Assembly (NCBI RefSeq): GCF_030272615.1
Contig: NC_081405.1
Coordinates: 469,390,008-469,454,007 of the forward strand
DNA: 64,000 nucleotides
Reading direction: 5' to 3'
Origin: Cryptomeria japonica
Taxonomy: Eukaryota > Streptophyta > Pinopsida > Cupressales > Cupressaceae
Shown: positions 37,806 to 48,394 of the stretch, in pieces
Layout of the letters: every line of letters begins with the position of its first letter
Numbering within the stretch: the stretch's first letter is position 1
Notes under the pieces: model-generated
Seen by the model: the letters and a program-made list of their open reading frames with translations, nothing else
Told to the model about the DNA's origin: nothing
Database searches by the model: none
Program-made: the position numbers and the translations under genes

Positions 37806-39500
37806 TACAAGAGTTACTTTTAAAAGAAAACAATATAGTTCTAATGGATTATTGGATCTTGTGCATACTAATTTGTGTGGTCCTTCTAGAGTGAGAAGCT
37901 TGCAGGGAGATAGGTACTTCATGTTGTTGATTGGTGACTATTCAAGGATGATGTGGGTTACTTTCTTAAGGGAAAAGTTTGAAGCCTTGGAGAAGTTCAA
38001 GATTTTCAAAGCCATGGTTGAGATTGAGACAGGATTGAAGCTAAAGTCCCTAAGATTTGATAGAGGTGATGAATTCACTTCCAGTGAGTTCAATTCTTTT
38101 TGTGAAGAGCATGGAGTGAAGAGACAGTTATCTGTACCTAGAACTCCTCAACAAAATGGTGTTATGGAGAGGAAGAAGATAATAATTTAGGAAGCTGCTA
38201 GAACCATGATGTTGGAAGGAAATGTTCCACATATCTATTGGAGAGAAGCTGTGAGTACTTCTATATACACTCTTAACTGGATGCATATCAAAGGTGATAC
38301 CGGTAAGACTCATTATGAGTTATGGTTTGGTCATGTTCCTACAGTTAGATATTTCATAATTTTTGGAAGTAAATGCTATATCAAAAGAGATGAAGATCTA
38401 GTGAAGTTTGATGCTAGATGTGATGAAGGAATTTTTCTTGGTTATTCTACTAAGAGAAAGTCCTACCGATGTTATAATAAGAGATTGAGAAAAATAGTTG
38501 AAAGTGTTAATGTGAAAGTTCATGAAGGTAATGAGTATCGGCCTAGATGCTCCAGATATGATTCAGATGATCAGATTGATAGTTCTAATAGAGGAACACA
38601 AGTGCAGACCTAGAATCTAATTCAAATTATTTCAAAAAAGCCAAAAAATCAAGGAGAGACTAGTGCTAGTGTAGAAGAAAGAACTCAAGAGTCTTAAAAT
38701 CAAGAAAATCCTAAGACTCCTAGGTATGTGAGGTTGAATCATTCAAAAAATTAGATAATAGGAGATAAGAATAAAGGTGTGATGACTAGAAAAATAATTG
38801 TTGAAGAATATTGCTCAATTTCTAAGATTGAACCTAAAGAAGTAAATGAAGCATGCAAAGACGAAAATTGGATTAAAGCAATGGAAGAAGAATTGAACAA
38901 GATTGAAAGGAATAATGCATGGATTCTTGTTCCTAGACCTAAGGATAAAAATGTAATTGGAACTAAATGCTTCTTTCGAAACAAATTGGATGAACAAGGT
39001 GAAGTTGTTAGGAATAAAGCAAGATTTCTTTGTAAGGGATATTCTCAGATGGAAGGAATTAACTTTGAGGAGACTTTTTCTCTGGTGGCAAAATTTTAAG
39101 CTGTTAGATTATTTCTTGCTTATGCTTCTTATAAAGATTTCAATGTTTATCAGATGGATGTCAAGTTAGACTTTCTTAATGGTGAGTTGGAAGAGGAAGT
39201 CTATATTGAGCAACCACATGGATTTCTGTTGAGAGATCAAGGAGATATGGTTTGTAGGTTGAAGAAAGAACTATATGGATTGAAGCAAACCCTAGGAGCT
39301 TGGTATGCTAGATTGGATAAGTATTTGTTGAAGCTTGGATTCAATAAAGGTACTCCTGATAGTAATCTGTATTTCAATATTGATCATGACAACATTTGGA
39401 TTGTTGAAGTTTTTGTTTCAATGATATTATTTTTGGAGGAAATGATAGTTTGTGCAAGACGTTTGCTGAAGAAATGCAAAATGAGTTTGAGATGTCTATG
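37806..39500 (+). pseudogene. pol: Element F integrase and RT part, truncated
   Basis: Continues the frame lost at 30507: integrase core VHTNLCGPSRVRSLQGDRYF (catalytic Asp changed to Asn), SLRFDRGDEFTSSEF and RTPQQNGVMERK. Next come the integrase C-terminal portion (GIFLGYSTKRKSYRCYNKR) and RT with [32 protein letters not shown] and [20 protein letters not shown] frameshift hits the catalytic YVDD block near 39418. Homology ends around 39500 after the NEFEMSM motif. Stops occur at 38189 and 38611, and others lie between them and the end. RNase H is absent. Confidence 0.85.
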
Positions 39501-40119
39501 ATTGTCAGAGGTCAATTTATTTTTTAGTGGCAATGTTTTCATTTTTCGTGGGATCTTAATCTAAATTTGGTTGGCAAATTTCTCGAAATTAGGAAATATT
39601 AGTAGAAAATTTTAATGAATATTCATCTTTATTTTCAAATATAGTTTCTTTTGGCAAAACAAACATTGAGAATAAACCAAAAATTATTTTTATGGGCAAA
39701 ATTTTTCAAATATATAGAACTTTAAAGTTTAATTTGATGAATTATTCATTGAATAAAACTACTAAAATAAATTTAATGGTGAATTAGATTACTATTTCCG
39801 GTCATGCTTTGTCTAATTTTTGTTGTGTCAGATTTTAGGCCTGGAATTGAACCTTCACCATTGATATTTGATGATATGATGATCAACGTGATTCGTACTT
39901 CATAGTCGAGGTGCAAATATTGGTGTGATGTAATAACATGAGCTTTATATATTTTAGTACGTGTGAGGTAATAGCATGACCTCCTTGAGTAGATTTGAAA
40001 TTATTTCTAATTAACACCACAACTCCTTGGATGTCTATTCGCATGCATGGTGGTAAGAGATGCATTAATGCAAATTAATATGGAGAGGATTTAGGCGCCA
40101 TAACCATTCTTAAATTGTG
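39501..40119. other. Spacer, with one copy of a diverged repeat
   Basis: AT-rich DNA after the truncated F. It includes 39808-39908, which resembles 54530-54635. No gene seen. Confidence 0.5.
39808..39908 (+). repeat. Diverged repeat, copy 1 (partner at 54530-54635)
   Basis: Shares CATGCTTTGT, AATTGAACCTT/AATTAAACCTT, TTGATATTTGATGAT and GATGGATT-type ends with 54530-54635. If element E is removed the two copies lie about 1.4 kb apart, pointing to an old local duplication or two members of one repeat. Confidence 0.6.
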
Positions 40120-40310
40120 ATGAAGATGCCTCCTAATTTAAACCTTTTTTTGCGGTGACTAAGCTTGTTGCAATGGAAATGCCTATTGTCCTTTTGGCCA
40201 CAAATGGCATTCATGAGAGAGATAATGGATAACCGACTAGGCATGGTACTGGTGAACGACCATGATTACATCTGGCATGCTATGAAGGAGGTTCTGAGTA
40301 AGGAATTCTT
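40120..40310 (+). pseudogene. Unknown ORF fragment, left of element E (tentative)
   Basis: ATG at 40120, one early TGA, then an open stretch ending at the E insertion site (MDNRLGMVLVNDHDYIW, HAMKEVLSKEF). Counting the TTCTT duplication once, it is in the same frame as 53640-54249. I do not recognise the protein. The frame match has a one-in-three chance of being accidental, and six stops lie in the joined frame. Confidence 0.3.
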
Positions 40311-40644
40311 TGTTAGACAATTCAGATAACCGAAAGATGACTAAGAGCGGGGGAGGGTGAATCAGTTGTCATAGATTACAGGAACCCAAAACATTAATAC
40401 TAGAAGAGAAGATGAACCAATTAAGTATAAATAGTAATCATAGAATAAAAGCCATCCACATAACACCAAGATTTGTACATGGAAAACCCAATAAAGGGAA
40501 AAACCAGGGTGGGAAGCCTACCCACAGTCAAATATTACTCCTGCACTAAGTATGTGAATTACAATGAAGGGGCCTGCACTTGTAGGAAGGCCAATAGCCT
40601 AAAGCACACTGCTCATCACAAAAAGAGCCTCATTAACTACATAC

Positions 40645-41460
40645 TGTTGGCAAATGCACACTCTAATGAGACATTGTAGGTGATTGAAGGTTTTGTCATT
40701 GATGACAACCTTACAATCCTATGTCAACGGCAAGGCAATCCACTGGCACCAGCAAAGTCAGATTCTACACCGGCACATAGACCACCAGCACTGGCAGTGA
40801 AAAGAAGCATACCCACACAAAAACCAACAAGAATTTTTTTGTTAATATATTTTGTTTATTATTGTAAAATAATTGTAAGCCAACTTGGTGAGTTGTAAAA
40901 TGACTCTTATATAAGAGAGTTCATTGTAGAACATTGTGAGAAGATAGAGGTAATGAATGGAGGAATGTAATTAAGCGAAATAAGGCAAACCTATTATGCA
41001 AATTATAGGTTAAGGGTTTATGTATGAAGAGCTATAAACCAGTACTGGATCTAGCATAGTAGATGCTATTTTGAAACAATACAAGACATTGGATTTATAT
41101 AATCCATTTTGTAAGTCAGTGAGACTTCCCATTTTGTAATTAAGCAGTGAGCTCTAGGCACTTGGCCTTCCTGCATGTGCAGGCCCCTCTTGTAGTAGTA
41201 ATATTCTCTTATTGGCCATTAAGTGAATATTGTGGGTCACAAATCCCACCAAGTTTTTTCCCACACTGGGTTTCCTCGTTAAAACATTGTGTTATGGTGT
41301 GTTTTTCATGTGGTTCTTTTTATCTTTGTTTATTAAATTACTATTTGTTTACCGGTACACAATTCTAATTTGCTCTACATGTTTTAAGTTAAGAAAATCT
41401 TATTACTAGTTACATACTGATTCACCCCCCCCCCTCTCAGTATCTGTGGGAGTCCTAACA
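40645..41460 (+). repeat. Element D 5' LTR
   Basis: Starts TGTTGGCAAATGCACACTC and ends GGGAGTCCTAACA. It has the TTCACCCCC...CTCTCAGTA motif (about 41421) and is 816 bp. It differs from the 3' copy mostly by transitions (about 20 in the first ~205 nt by eye). Confidence 0.95.
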
Positions 41461-41462
41461 AT

Positions 41463-41474
41463 TGGTATCAGAGC
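41463..41474 (+). promoter_or_regulatory. Element D primer-binding site (tRNA-Met)
   Basis: Perfect TGGTATCAGAGC beginning two bases after the LTR end. Confidence 0.95.
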
Positions 41475-41531
41475 CTGGTCTTCTATTTTCAAAAGCCTAA
41501 CAACTTGAGGAAGATCTTGACATTGGTAGAG

Positions 41532-42533
41532 ATGGAAAACTTGATGAAGCAACTAGAAGGAGCTCTCTCAGACTATGATGCAAAAAAATTGAAAACTATC
41601 AAACCTGAAGATGATCTAATGGCTGCTCAGGATATTATTCAAGCACTTCAAGAAAATCTTACTATTTCAAGAAATAAGAGAAGAGAACTTTGTGAAAAGA
41701 TGCAAAATGAGAATGATGAAAAAGAAACTCTTAGTGATCTAATGAATAAGCTGAAACAAGAAAACATAAAAACAAAGAATGAGATGCAGGATATGACTAT
41801 GACATTTTGTAAAGAAATTGAAGATAGAAAGAAGAATGAAGAAGACTTGACTAGAAGACTGAATGATGCTGCAAATGAAAACACAAGACTTAGTTATGAA
41901 AATGATATGTTGAAGATAGATCTAATGCATGCACAAAATGATTCAAATGAACTCATGAGACAAAAAGGTATCTTGGAAGGAGAACTGGCTGATGCAAATC
42001 AATATAAAGAAAAATTCAAGAAAAGCTCAGAAGAATTTGGTGACTTGTTGAAGAATTAGAAACCTAATGGTGACACTAATGGTCTTGGCTTTGAAACTGG
42101 TGAAAGCTCTGGTACTGCAAACACACAGGATCATGGCAAACTGGTAAGACAACCTACTGCTTATAAATTTAATGACAAATGCTTTAACTATAACAAGTAT
42201 GGTCATAGAGAAAATCAATGTAGATCTAGAAATTATCAGAATACTAGTACACCTAGTGGTCAATGTTAAAAATACAACAAAGTTGGTCATAATTTTGAAA
42301 ATTGCAGACTGAATGTGAGATGTTATATTTGTGGAAGATTTGGACATTTATCTAATCAATGCAGAACACAGACCGGCATAGGTTATGGGAAGGCTATTCA
42401 GAAAAATAGTGTGTCTTGTTATGCATGTAACAAAATTGTGTATATTGCTAAATTTTGTAGAAGCAAGTCCTCACCGGTAAACAACAAAGGTCCTAGTTTG
42501 AAAGGTAAAGAAAAGGTTGAAGAAGTAAAGTAG
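41532..42533 (+). pseudogene. gag: Element D gag-like protein: coiled coil plus four zinc-knuckle-like motifs
   Basis: ATG 41532 opens MENLMKQLEGALSDYDAKKL. A long Glu/Lys/Asn/Leu-rich coiled coil follows (residues about 15-175; ELCEKMQNENDEKETLSDL). TAG at 42057 interrupts, then the same frame reads four tandem knuckles: CFNYNKYGHRENQC (one Cys lost), xKYNKVGHNFENC after a TAA, CYICGRFGHLSNQC (intact) and CYACNKIVYIAKFC (His lost). There is no recognisable capsid or UBN2 domain, so it is an unusual gag-like protein, presumably nucleic-acid binding. Element H carries a relative. Confidence 0.75.
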
Positions 42534-42972
42534 GAATTCTCAAAATAATGGATCAAGAAATTAGAACTAAATGTTTATAGGAATACTCCTCCACCGGTAG
42601 AACAGAGTAACACTCCACTGGCAGAAGGAAGTAACACTCCACTGACAGGAGAATCTTCATCTAACTACAGAAAATTTCTTTAAGGGTTTGGCAAACAAAT
42701 GTGAAACATGCTATTATTCCCTCAGTTGATGGTAAGAAGTTAAAATTACTTCCATATTGGTAGATATGTTAAGTGATTACTTAATCGGCAAGCATTAAAT
42801 ATGGGGGTTGGCAAAATTAACATTATAAATCAATGTTTTTGGCTCCATTCCATTTCATGGAGCATTCAAACATTCAAAGAGCATGAAAATTCTGAGCTAA
42901 GGCATTTCGAGCAAAGAAGCAAAGAAATTCAACAATCAATCTTTTAAAAGGCAGAAAAAGGTATTTATAATC

Positions 42973-45900
42973 ATGACATCCTCTTTTGTACCTAAATTCA
43001 TAGCAAACTCTACTGTAGTGGAAGTAATCAAGCTCCCTAGGCCCATTTTTTAGTTAGTTCCTGAAATAGAAAAGAAGGATGATAATGTTGGTGCTTTCTC
43101 TCAAATCCCCAAAGGAGTAGTTTTTGCAGAAGACCCTAGGATGTATATTCATTGCCATATAGAAGAATTAGGAGATGAAGAAATTAAGAACATGTCCAAG
43201 ACTGTTATTTGTGATGATTCTGGTAATGTGAAACCTAAACACAAAATAATTGAAACCCTAGGACTCACAAAAATTCTTTTCATTCTGGAATTCCATAAGG
43301 AAGTTATTAGGATAGTATTGAGCAGGGTTCATGGTGAATTTTTCTGGCTGGATTCAATTCACAAAATTACTAAGGAAGTTGTAAAAGTTGTAATAGGGTT
43401 ACCCTCCACCAGTAACAGACCTAACAAGACAAAGAAGGTCTCAAATGAACTAGTAATGAACCTAATAGGAGCAACATCTGACAAAAGGTCTTTAAGGGTG
43501 AATGATGTAACTGACATAAATGTGAGATTCATTAGCATGATTCTAGACTGCAAAACAACACATGCAAATAGACTAAATTCAGTTTCTAGCTTATACATAA
43601 AGAGTGCTCATGACATGATTAAGGATAATGTGAAAATTGATGTGTGTGAATGGTTGAAGGATGAATTGATTGACAATCTGGGAAAGATCAAGAAGGATAA
43701 TAAAGGGACATTTAGATTTGGCAACTTACTTGTTTTCTTAATGCTACATATAACCAAATAGGTGCCCGATATAGGTAATAAGAAACTTGGATTTGACATA
43801 CCGGTAGGCAAACAATTATTTGACTTATTGAACAACATGGGTGAAAACAAAGAGAAGAATATTAATGAGTACTTTCAAGCACTAAAGGCTAGAATGAACG
43901 CTGGAGTCAAACTGTCACAAGAAATTGTAAATAAATATAAGGATGACATATGTTTTGTGATTAAGAAGGATGAGATCTGGATGGAGGCAGTTATCCCAAG
44001 AATAATTTGGGTTACTGAAATGGGTTATGAGATAGATGATCACATCATTGAAACATATGCAAAAGCCCTTCTGGAAGCACCCAAGGAACCTAAGGAAGAG
44101 GTATTTGGCAGTGTTGAAATCATTGAAAATCAAATTCAATCCAAGAAGAGAGTGAAGAAAGTAGAAGCAACATTGAGGAAAAGATCAAGGCAGGCTAAGG
44201 CTATCAAAGAAGACGTACTTAAACAAATCGGTATCACTAAAGATGAGTTACAAGCACAACAACTAGAAACTCACCTTTCACCGGTAGCAACTTCTTCGAA
44301 AAGTGACATGCTAGCTGCATTTAAAAGAGTTGTGAGGAAAAGACAACCTTCACCAGTATCCACACCTTTGCCTAGAAGAACCAGATAAAAACAACAGGCA
44401 GTAAGGCCCCCGGCTAAGAAGATAACTCTAAAGAAGAAAAAGTTAACACCAAAGAAAAGGACTCAACAAAATATTGCTCCAATTGACAAACTACTAGATG
44501 AAATAACAGAGGATGGATAGCTAAAAAACATCAACAAACTATATGATACATTACTAGTTGATGACAAGGAGAGAGTTGAAAACAGTGTAATTCTACGCTT
44601 GGAAATCTATAGGAAATTTTTGATGCAAATTGTAGATGAAGTACCGAGAGAACTATTTAAGAGACTTGAAGCTAGAAGGCAAGCTGTTATAGAGCTTGAC
44701 AAGAAAATAAAAATTGAGAAACTACTCGCTGTTTATCCTGTTAACTCACCAAAGGAGATAGATGATATCATCTCAGAGGCTAACCGGATAGTATTCTCAA
44801 CTGCACACCGGCATGTAGCACTTATGGTTGGTAGAGAAAATGAGGTTGCAGAGGAAACTGCTAACGCATGGGATGTATTCCTTGTTGAGAAGGATAAACA
44901 TGAAGAATATAGAAACCCCAAACCAATCAAGGTATATCAGAAAGATAAGGATAAGGGAAAAGGAAAGGTTGGTGGACCTCCAAGCATCAAAATAACAGAT
45001 AATCTACCCCCACTATCTCAAGATACTCCACCGGTAACAACAACTAAAGATCAACCAGTTGATGAGAGTACGAATATATCACAAGAGGATACAAATTCTA
45101 ATTCTGAGGTATTATATACAGAAGATGTTTATACACATAAGGTGAACATTGTGGTAGACAAGGACACAATCGGTAAGACAAATATGGCTAGTGAGCCATC
45201 GGTAACTGATAACACAGATAACACTAAAGAAAAACTGACAGATAGTGCCACAGAACAATAGGTAGAACAACAAACTGAGCAACAAGCAGAGCAATAGGCT
45301 CCAACACAAGAACAAGTTAATATAGAATTAGTGCCACTGGCAACTGCTGAGAAAAACAAACCATTGCTTAAGGAAATGGAAACATAGAGTGACCTACTAG
45401 AGGTCACTGCAAGCAAGGATATTGCTCCCACCGGCAGAATTCAGAGTGTTGGCTCTTCAACTGCAGGATTCAAGACAACAAATGTAACTAAAGTTCTTTT
45501 AGACTCTATAAAGAAAATAACAGATTGTAGTTCATAGGCATATAAGGCTATAGATGACATAATTCCAATTTTGAAGATGATAGCTCCAAAATGTAATGTA
45601 GATAATAAGGATTCTTTGAGTCAACTTGACACTTTGTCTAAGTATATTACTGACAACACACTGATAGTTGAACAAATAAAGGAGGACGCATTCAAAGAGA
45701 GGTTAGAAAAGGAAAAACAGAAATTCTTTGAGGAACAAATAAAGAAGTGTACAAGGTAGTTTGACACACTTCTACCAGAATTATGTAGCACATTAAAAGA
45801 ATTCAAAACTTTGTACAGAGATACATGTAAGACTAACTTTTTGACAGTTGATATAGACAAGAAGATCAACAAGATGCAGGAGGAAATAAATCAACTAGCT

Positions 45901-46248
45901 AACAATTTTATTAATTCATCTGATTCATTATCAGTTTTTTAGCAAAAGATAACAGGTTTTGAGGAAGAATTACTAAAGCTAGAAAGAGAAAAGGAGAGAA
46001 TAAAAAGTAAGGCTAAGGATATGAAATTAAGACTCAGTCCAAAACTGGACTACCTAGCATCCTTAAGGAAAGAAATATTTGATGCATTGGTACAAGGACA
46101 AAAAACACTGGCAGAGCAAATGCAACACCTCACCAGTATAGTTCAGAGGATGGAGGCCGCAATAAAAGATAGTAAAAAGTTCATTGAGAACTTGAATATG
46201 GTTTTGGCAGATCTTTTTCAGATTGTAACCAACCGATTACAAGGTTGA
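42973..46248 (+). pseudogene. Element D large ORF of unknown function, one frame with ten premature stops
   Basis: From ATG 42973 to TGA 46246-46248 a single frame spans 1,091 codons. Premature stops are at 43051, 43759, 44386, 44518, 45259, 45295, 45385, 45535, 45757 and 45940; all are TAG except 44386 (TAA), and there is no frameshift. Layout: an alpha/beta-looking N-terminal part (about residues 55-390, e.g. LGLTKILFILEFHKE, KEVVKVVIGLPSTSNRP, DVCEWLKDELIDNLGKIKK), a strongly basic region (about 390-500, SKKRVKKVEATLRKRSRQ, KKITLKKKKLTPKKR), a helical part (about 540-640), an acidic Thr/Ser-rich linker, then a C-terminal coiled coil. I recognise no enzyme motif. The N-terminal part could be a distant plant-mobile-domain or Transposase_32-like module; that is a guess to test. 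It occupies the place of pol. Confidence 0.75.
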
Positions 46249-46442
46249 GACAGGAAACTACACTCTATTGACACTTTGACAACCTTTGTCATTGATGCCA
46301 AAGGGGGAGTAGTGGTACGTGAAAAATTCAATAACTTAGGGATCATCTGTTCAGGGGGAGCACACATTTTTGGTAACAATTTTTGGACTTCAATTTTTGG
46401 ATACTCTTTTGAATTTTTCTTATGAGTGTTGCCATTAATGCC

Positions 46443-46454
46443 AAAGGAGGAGAT
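46443..46454 (+). promoter_or_regulatory. Element D polypurine tract
   Basis: AAAGGAGGAGAT abuts the 3' LTR and is preceded by CATTAATGCC. Further purine blocks lie upstream (CAAAGGGGGAG near 46299; AGGGGGAGCA at 46353-46362). Confidence 0.9.
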
Positions 46455-47242
46455 TGTTGGCAAATGCACACTCCAATGAGACATTGTAGGTGATTTAAGG
46501 TTTTGTCATTGATGGCAACCTTAGAATCCTATGTCACCGGCAAGGCAATCCACCGACACTAGCAAAGTCAGATTTTAAACCAGCACATAGACCACTGGCA
46601 CCGGTGGTGAAAGGAAGCATACCGACACAGAAGCTGACAAGAATTTTGTTGTTAATATATTTTGTTTATTATTGTAAAATCATTGTAAGCCAACTTGGTG
46701 AGTTGTAAAATGACTCTTATATAAGAGAGTTCATTGTAGAACATTATGAGAAGATAGAGGTAATGAATGGAGGAATGTAATTAAGTGAAATAAGGCAGAC
46801 ATATTATGCGAATTATAGGTTAAGGGCTTATGTATGAAGTAGAGCTATAAACCGGTACTAGATCTAGCATAGTAGATGCTATTTTGAAGCAGTTTAAGAC
46901 ATTGAATTTATATAATCCATTTTGTATGTCAGTGAGCTCTAGGCACTTGGCCTTCCTGCATGTGCAGGCCCCTCTTGTAGCAGTAATATTCTCTTATTGG
47001 CCAGTAAGTGAATATTGTGGGTCACAAATCCCATCGAGGTTTTTCTCACACTAGGTTTTCTCATTAAAATATTGTGTTATGGTGTGTTTTTCATGTGGTT
47101 GTTTTTATCTCTGTTAATTGCATTACTTTTTGTTTACCGGTACACAGTTCTAATTTGCTCTACATGTTTTAAGTTAAGAAAATCTTATTACTAGTTAGAT
47201 ACTGATTCACCCCCCCTCTCAGTATCTATGGGAATCCTAACA
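46455..47242 (+). repeat. Element D 3' LTR
   Basis: Starts TGTTGGCAAATGCACACTC and ends GGGAATCCTAACA, followed by CATAC. 788 bp, shorter than the 5' copy through small indels. Confidence 0.95.
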
Positions 47243-48100
47243 CATACAAATCAAGACTACAATTTAGAGAAGTGTTGAACTACAAAAGATAGCATCTCCT
47301 ATGCCTGAGTACAGTTCTGGTTAAGCTCAATACAAACGGACTAAATCCTCTTACATAAACCCAATTTGATCTCCAATTATTGACCAACTCCTCTACCTGT
47401 ATGATATTACATTATTCCCACATTACATTCCTTGACCATGACCTCTTACATTAACAATGATAATCTACAATGAGATCTTACATCAATTTAAACAAAATCC
47501 TAGACCATAAACAATCTGGTCGAGCACTAGATAATAAACCAATTATATAATTACAAACCATGTTGGACTTAGACCAAACAAATAATATCAGCACATAAGA
47601 AATCCCACAAATACATCCATAGGTCATATCCACACATTACATTAAAGCCAGTCCATAACCTAGATCAACCGAGACCCAGTATAGGTCCATATGATACAAC
47701 AATGATCTCCAATCGCCATCTCGAGCACAATCAACACCAACATCCTAAAAATCCACTAGAAGTTGCACCAACACCACTTATGCAATTCATCAAAGATCTC
47801 TATGAGAAGCTCTGACGGTGAAACCCTCACCGGAATGATAAACCAATCTTCTAAGCAAGAATGATAGCATCTAATCTCCAGACCAAAACCAAGTGACCAA
47901 ATATGAGTATAAGTATCATGAACAAGCCAATTCCATCATTAGACTATACCGGAGCCTACCATATCATGATCCAAGTTAACAAAAAACCACTCAACCTACC
48001 GGGACCAGAAGGATGGTGGTAAAGCATCCAAACAGCTAGTGTTGGCATTAATGACAAAACATAAATGCAACATATAATCAATTCCACCAAATGGCCAACA

Positions 48101-48115
48101 ATCCCCCCATTTGGC
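48101..48115 (-). promoter_or_regulatory. Element E polypurine tract
   Basis: Minus-strand GCCAAATGGGGGGAT directly before the 3' LTR start TGTTGGCC. A second tract, CTCAGGGGGAGTACTT on the minus strand, lies near 48310. Confidence 0.8.
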
Positions 48116-48394
48116 ATTGATGGCAGCACTAGATGTGAAAAACATCTAGGTACCAAGAAATTCCAAACAAGTCACCCCCTATGGAAGACAACCAACAAAC
48201 TGCCACATATAGCTCTAAGAATCACTCTCCCTTTGACATCAATACCAAAAATCTGATAGAAACATCAAACCAAAAACACAAGTCTCTAAATCACAAAGCT
48301 AAGTACTCCCCCTGAGCTAGTAGCATCCCACATCAGTGTCAAAATGAATAGTATCTCTGATAATGCATGTCGGACTGATGCCAAACCACATCAA

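Larger units (their letters stand above)
27555..39500 (+). mobile_element. Element F: copia element, 3' truncated, split by element G
   Basis: Plus-strand copia element: 5' LTR, decayed primer site, gag, protease and gag-pre-integrase domain to 30507. The insertion of G follows, then integrase and RT from 37806 to about 39500. Homology stops inside RT just after the YVDD region; RNase H, polypurine tract and 3' LTR are missing from the window. If G is removed with one TACAA copy, the reading passes from the pre-integrase zinc finger (KECQLGKNT) straight to the integrase core. Confidence 0.85.
40645..47242 (+). mobile_element. Element D: complete pol-less element with a large novel ORF
   Basis: Perfect TSD CATAC at 40640-40644 and 47243-47247; LTRs 40645-41460 and 46455-47242; primer site, polypurine tract, TGTTGG...CCTAACA termini. 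The interior (about 5 kb) has a coiled-coil/zinc-knuckle gag-like gene, then a 1,091-codon frame of unknown type. No RT, integrase or protease motif is visible in any frame. It was mobilised in trans, and afterwards or before decayed by point mutation. Confidence 0.95.
40311..48100 (-). repeat. Element E 3' LTR, interrupted by element D
   Basis: Starts TGTTGGCCATTTGGTGG at 48100 (minus) and ends GTCTAACA at 40311. It is continuous with the 5' LTR once D and one CATAC copy are removed (CACTAACTACATA at 52762 shows the empty site). The net length is about 1.19 kb. It contains the G-run motif GGGGGAGGGTGAATCAGTT near 40350. Confidence 0.9.

Noticed and set aside
43141-46248. Separate genes for each open piece between stops
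   Set aside because: All pieces share one frame and one element; they are parts of a single decayed ORF.
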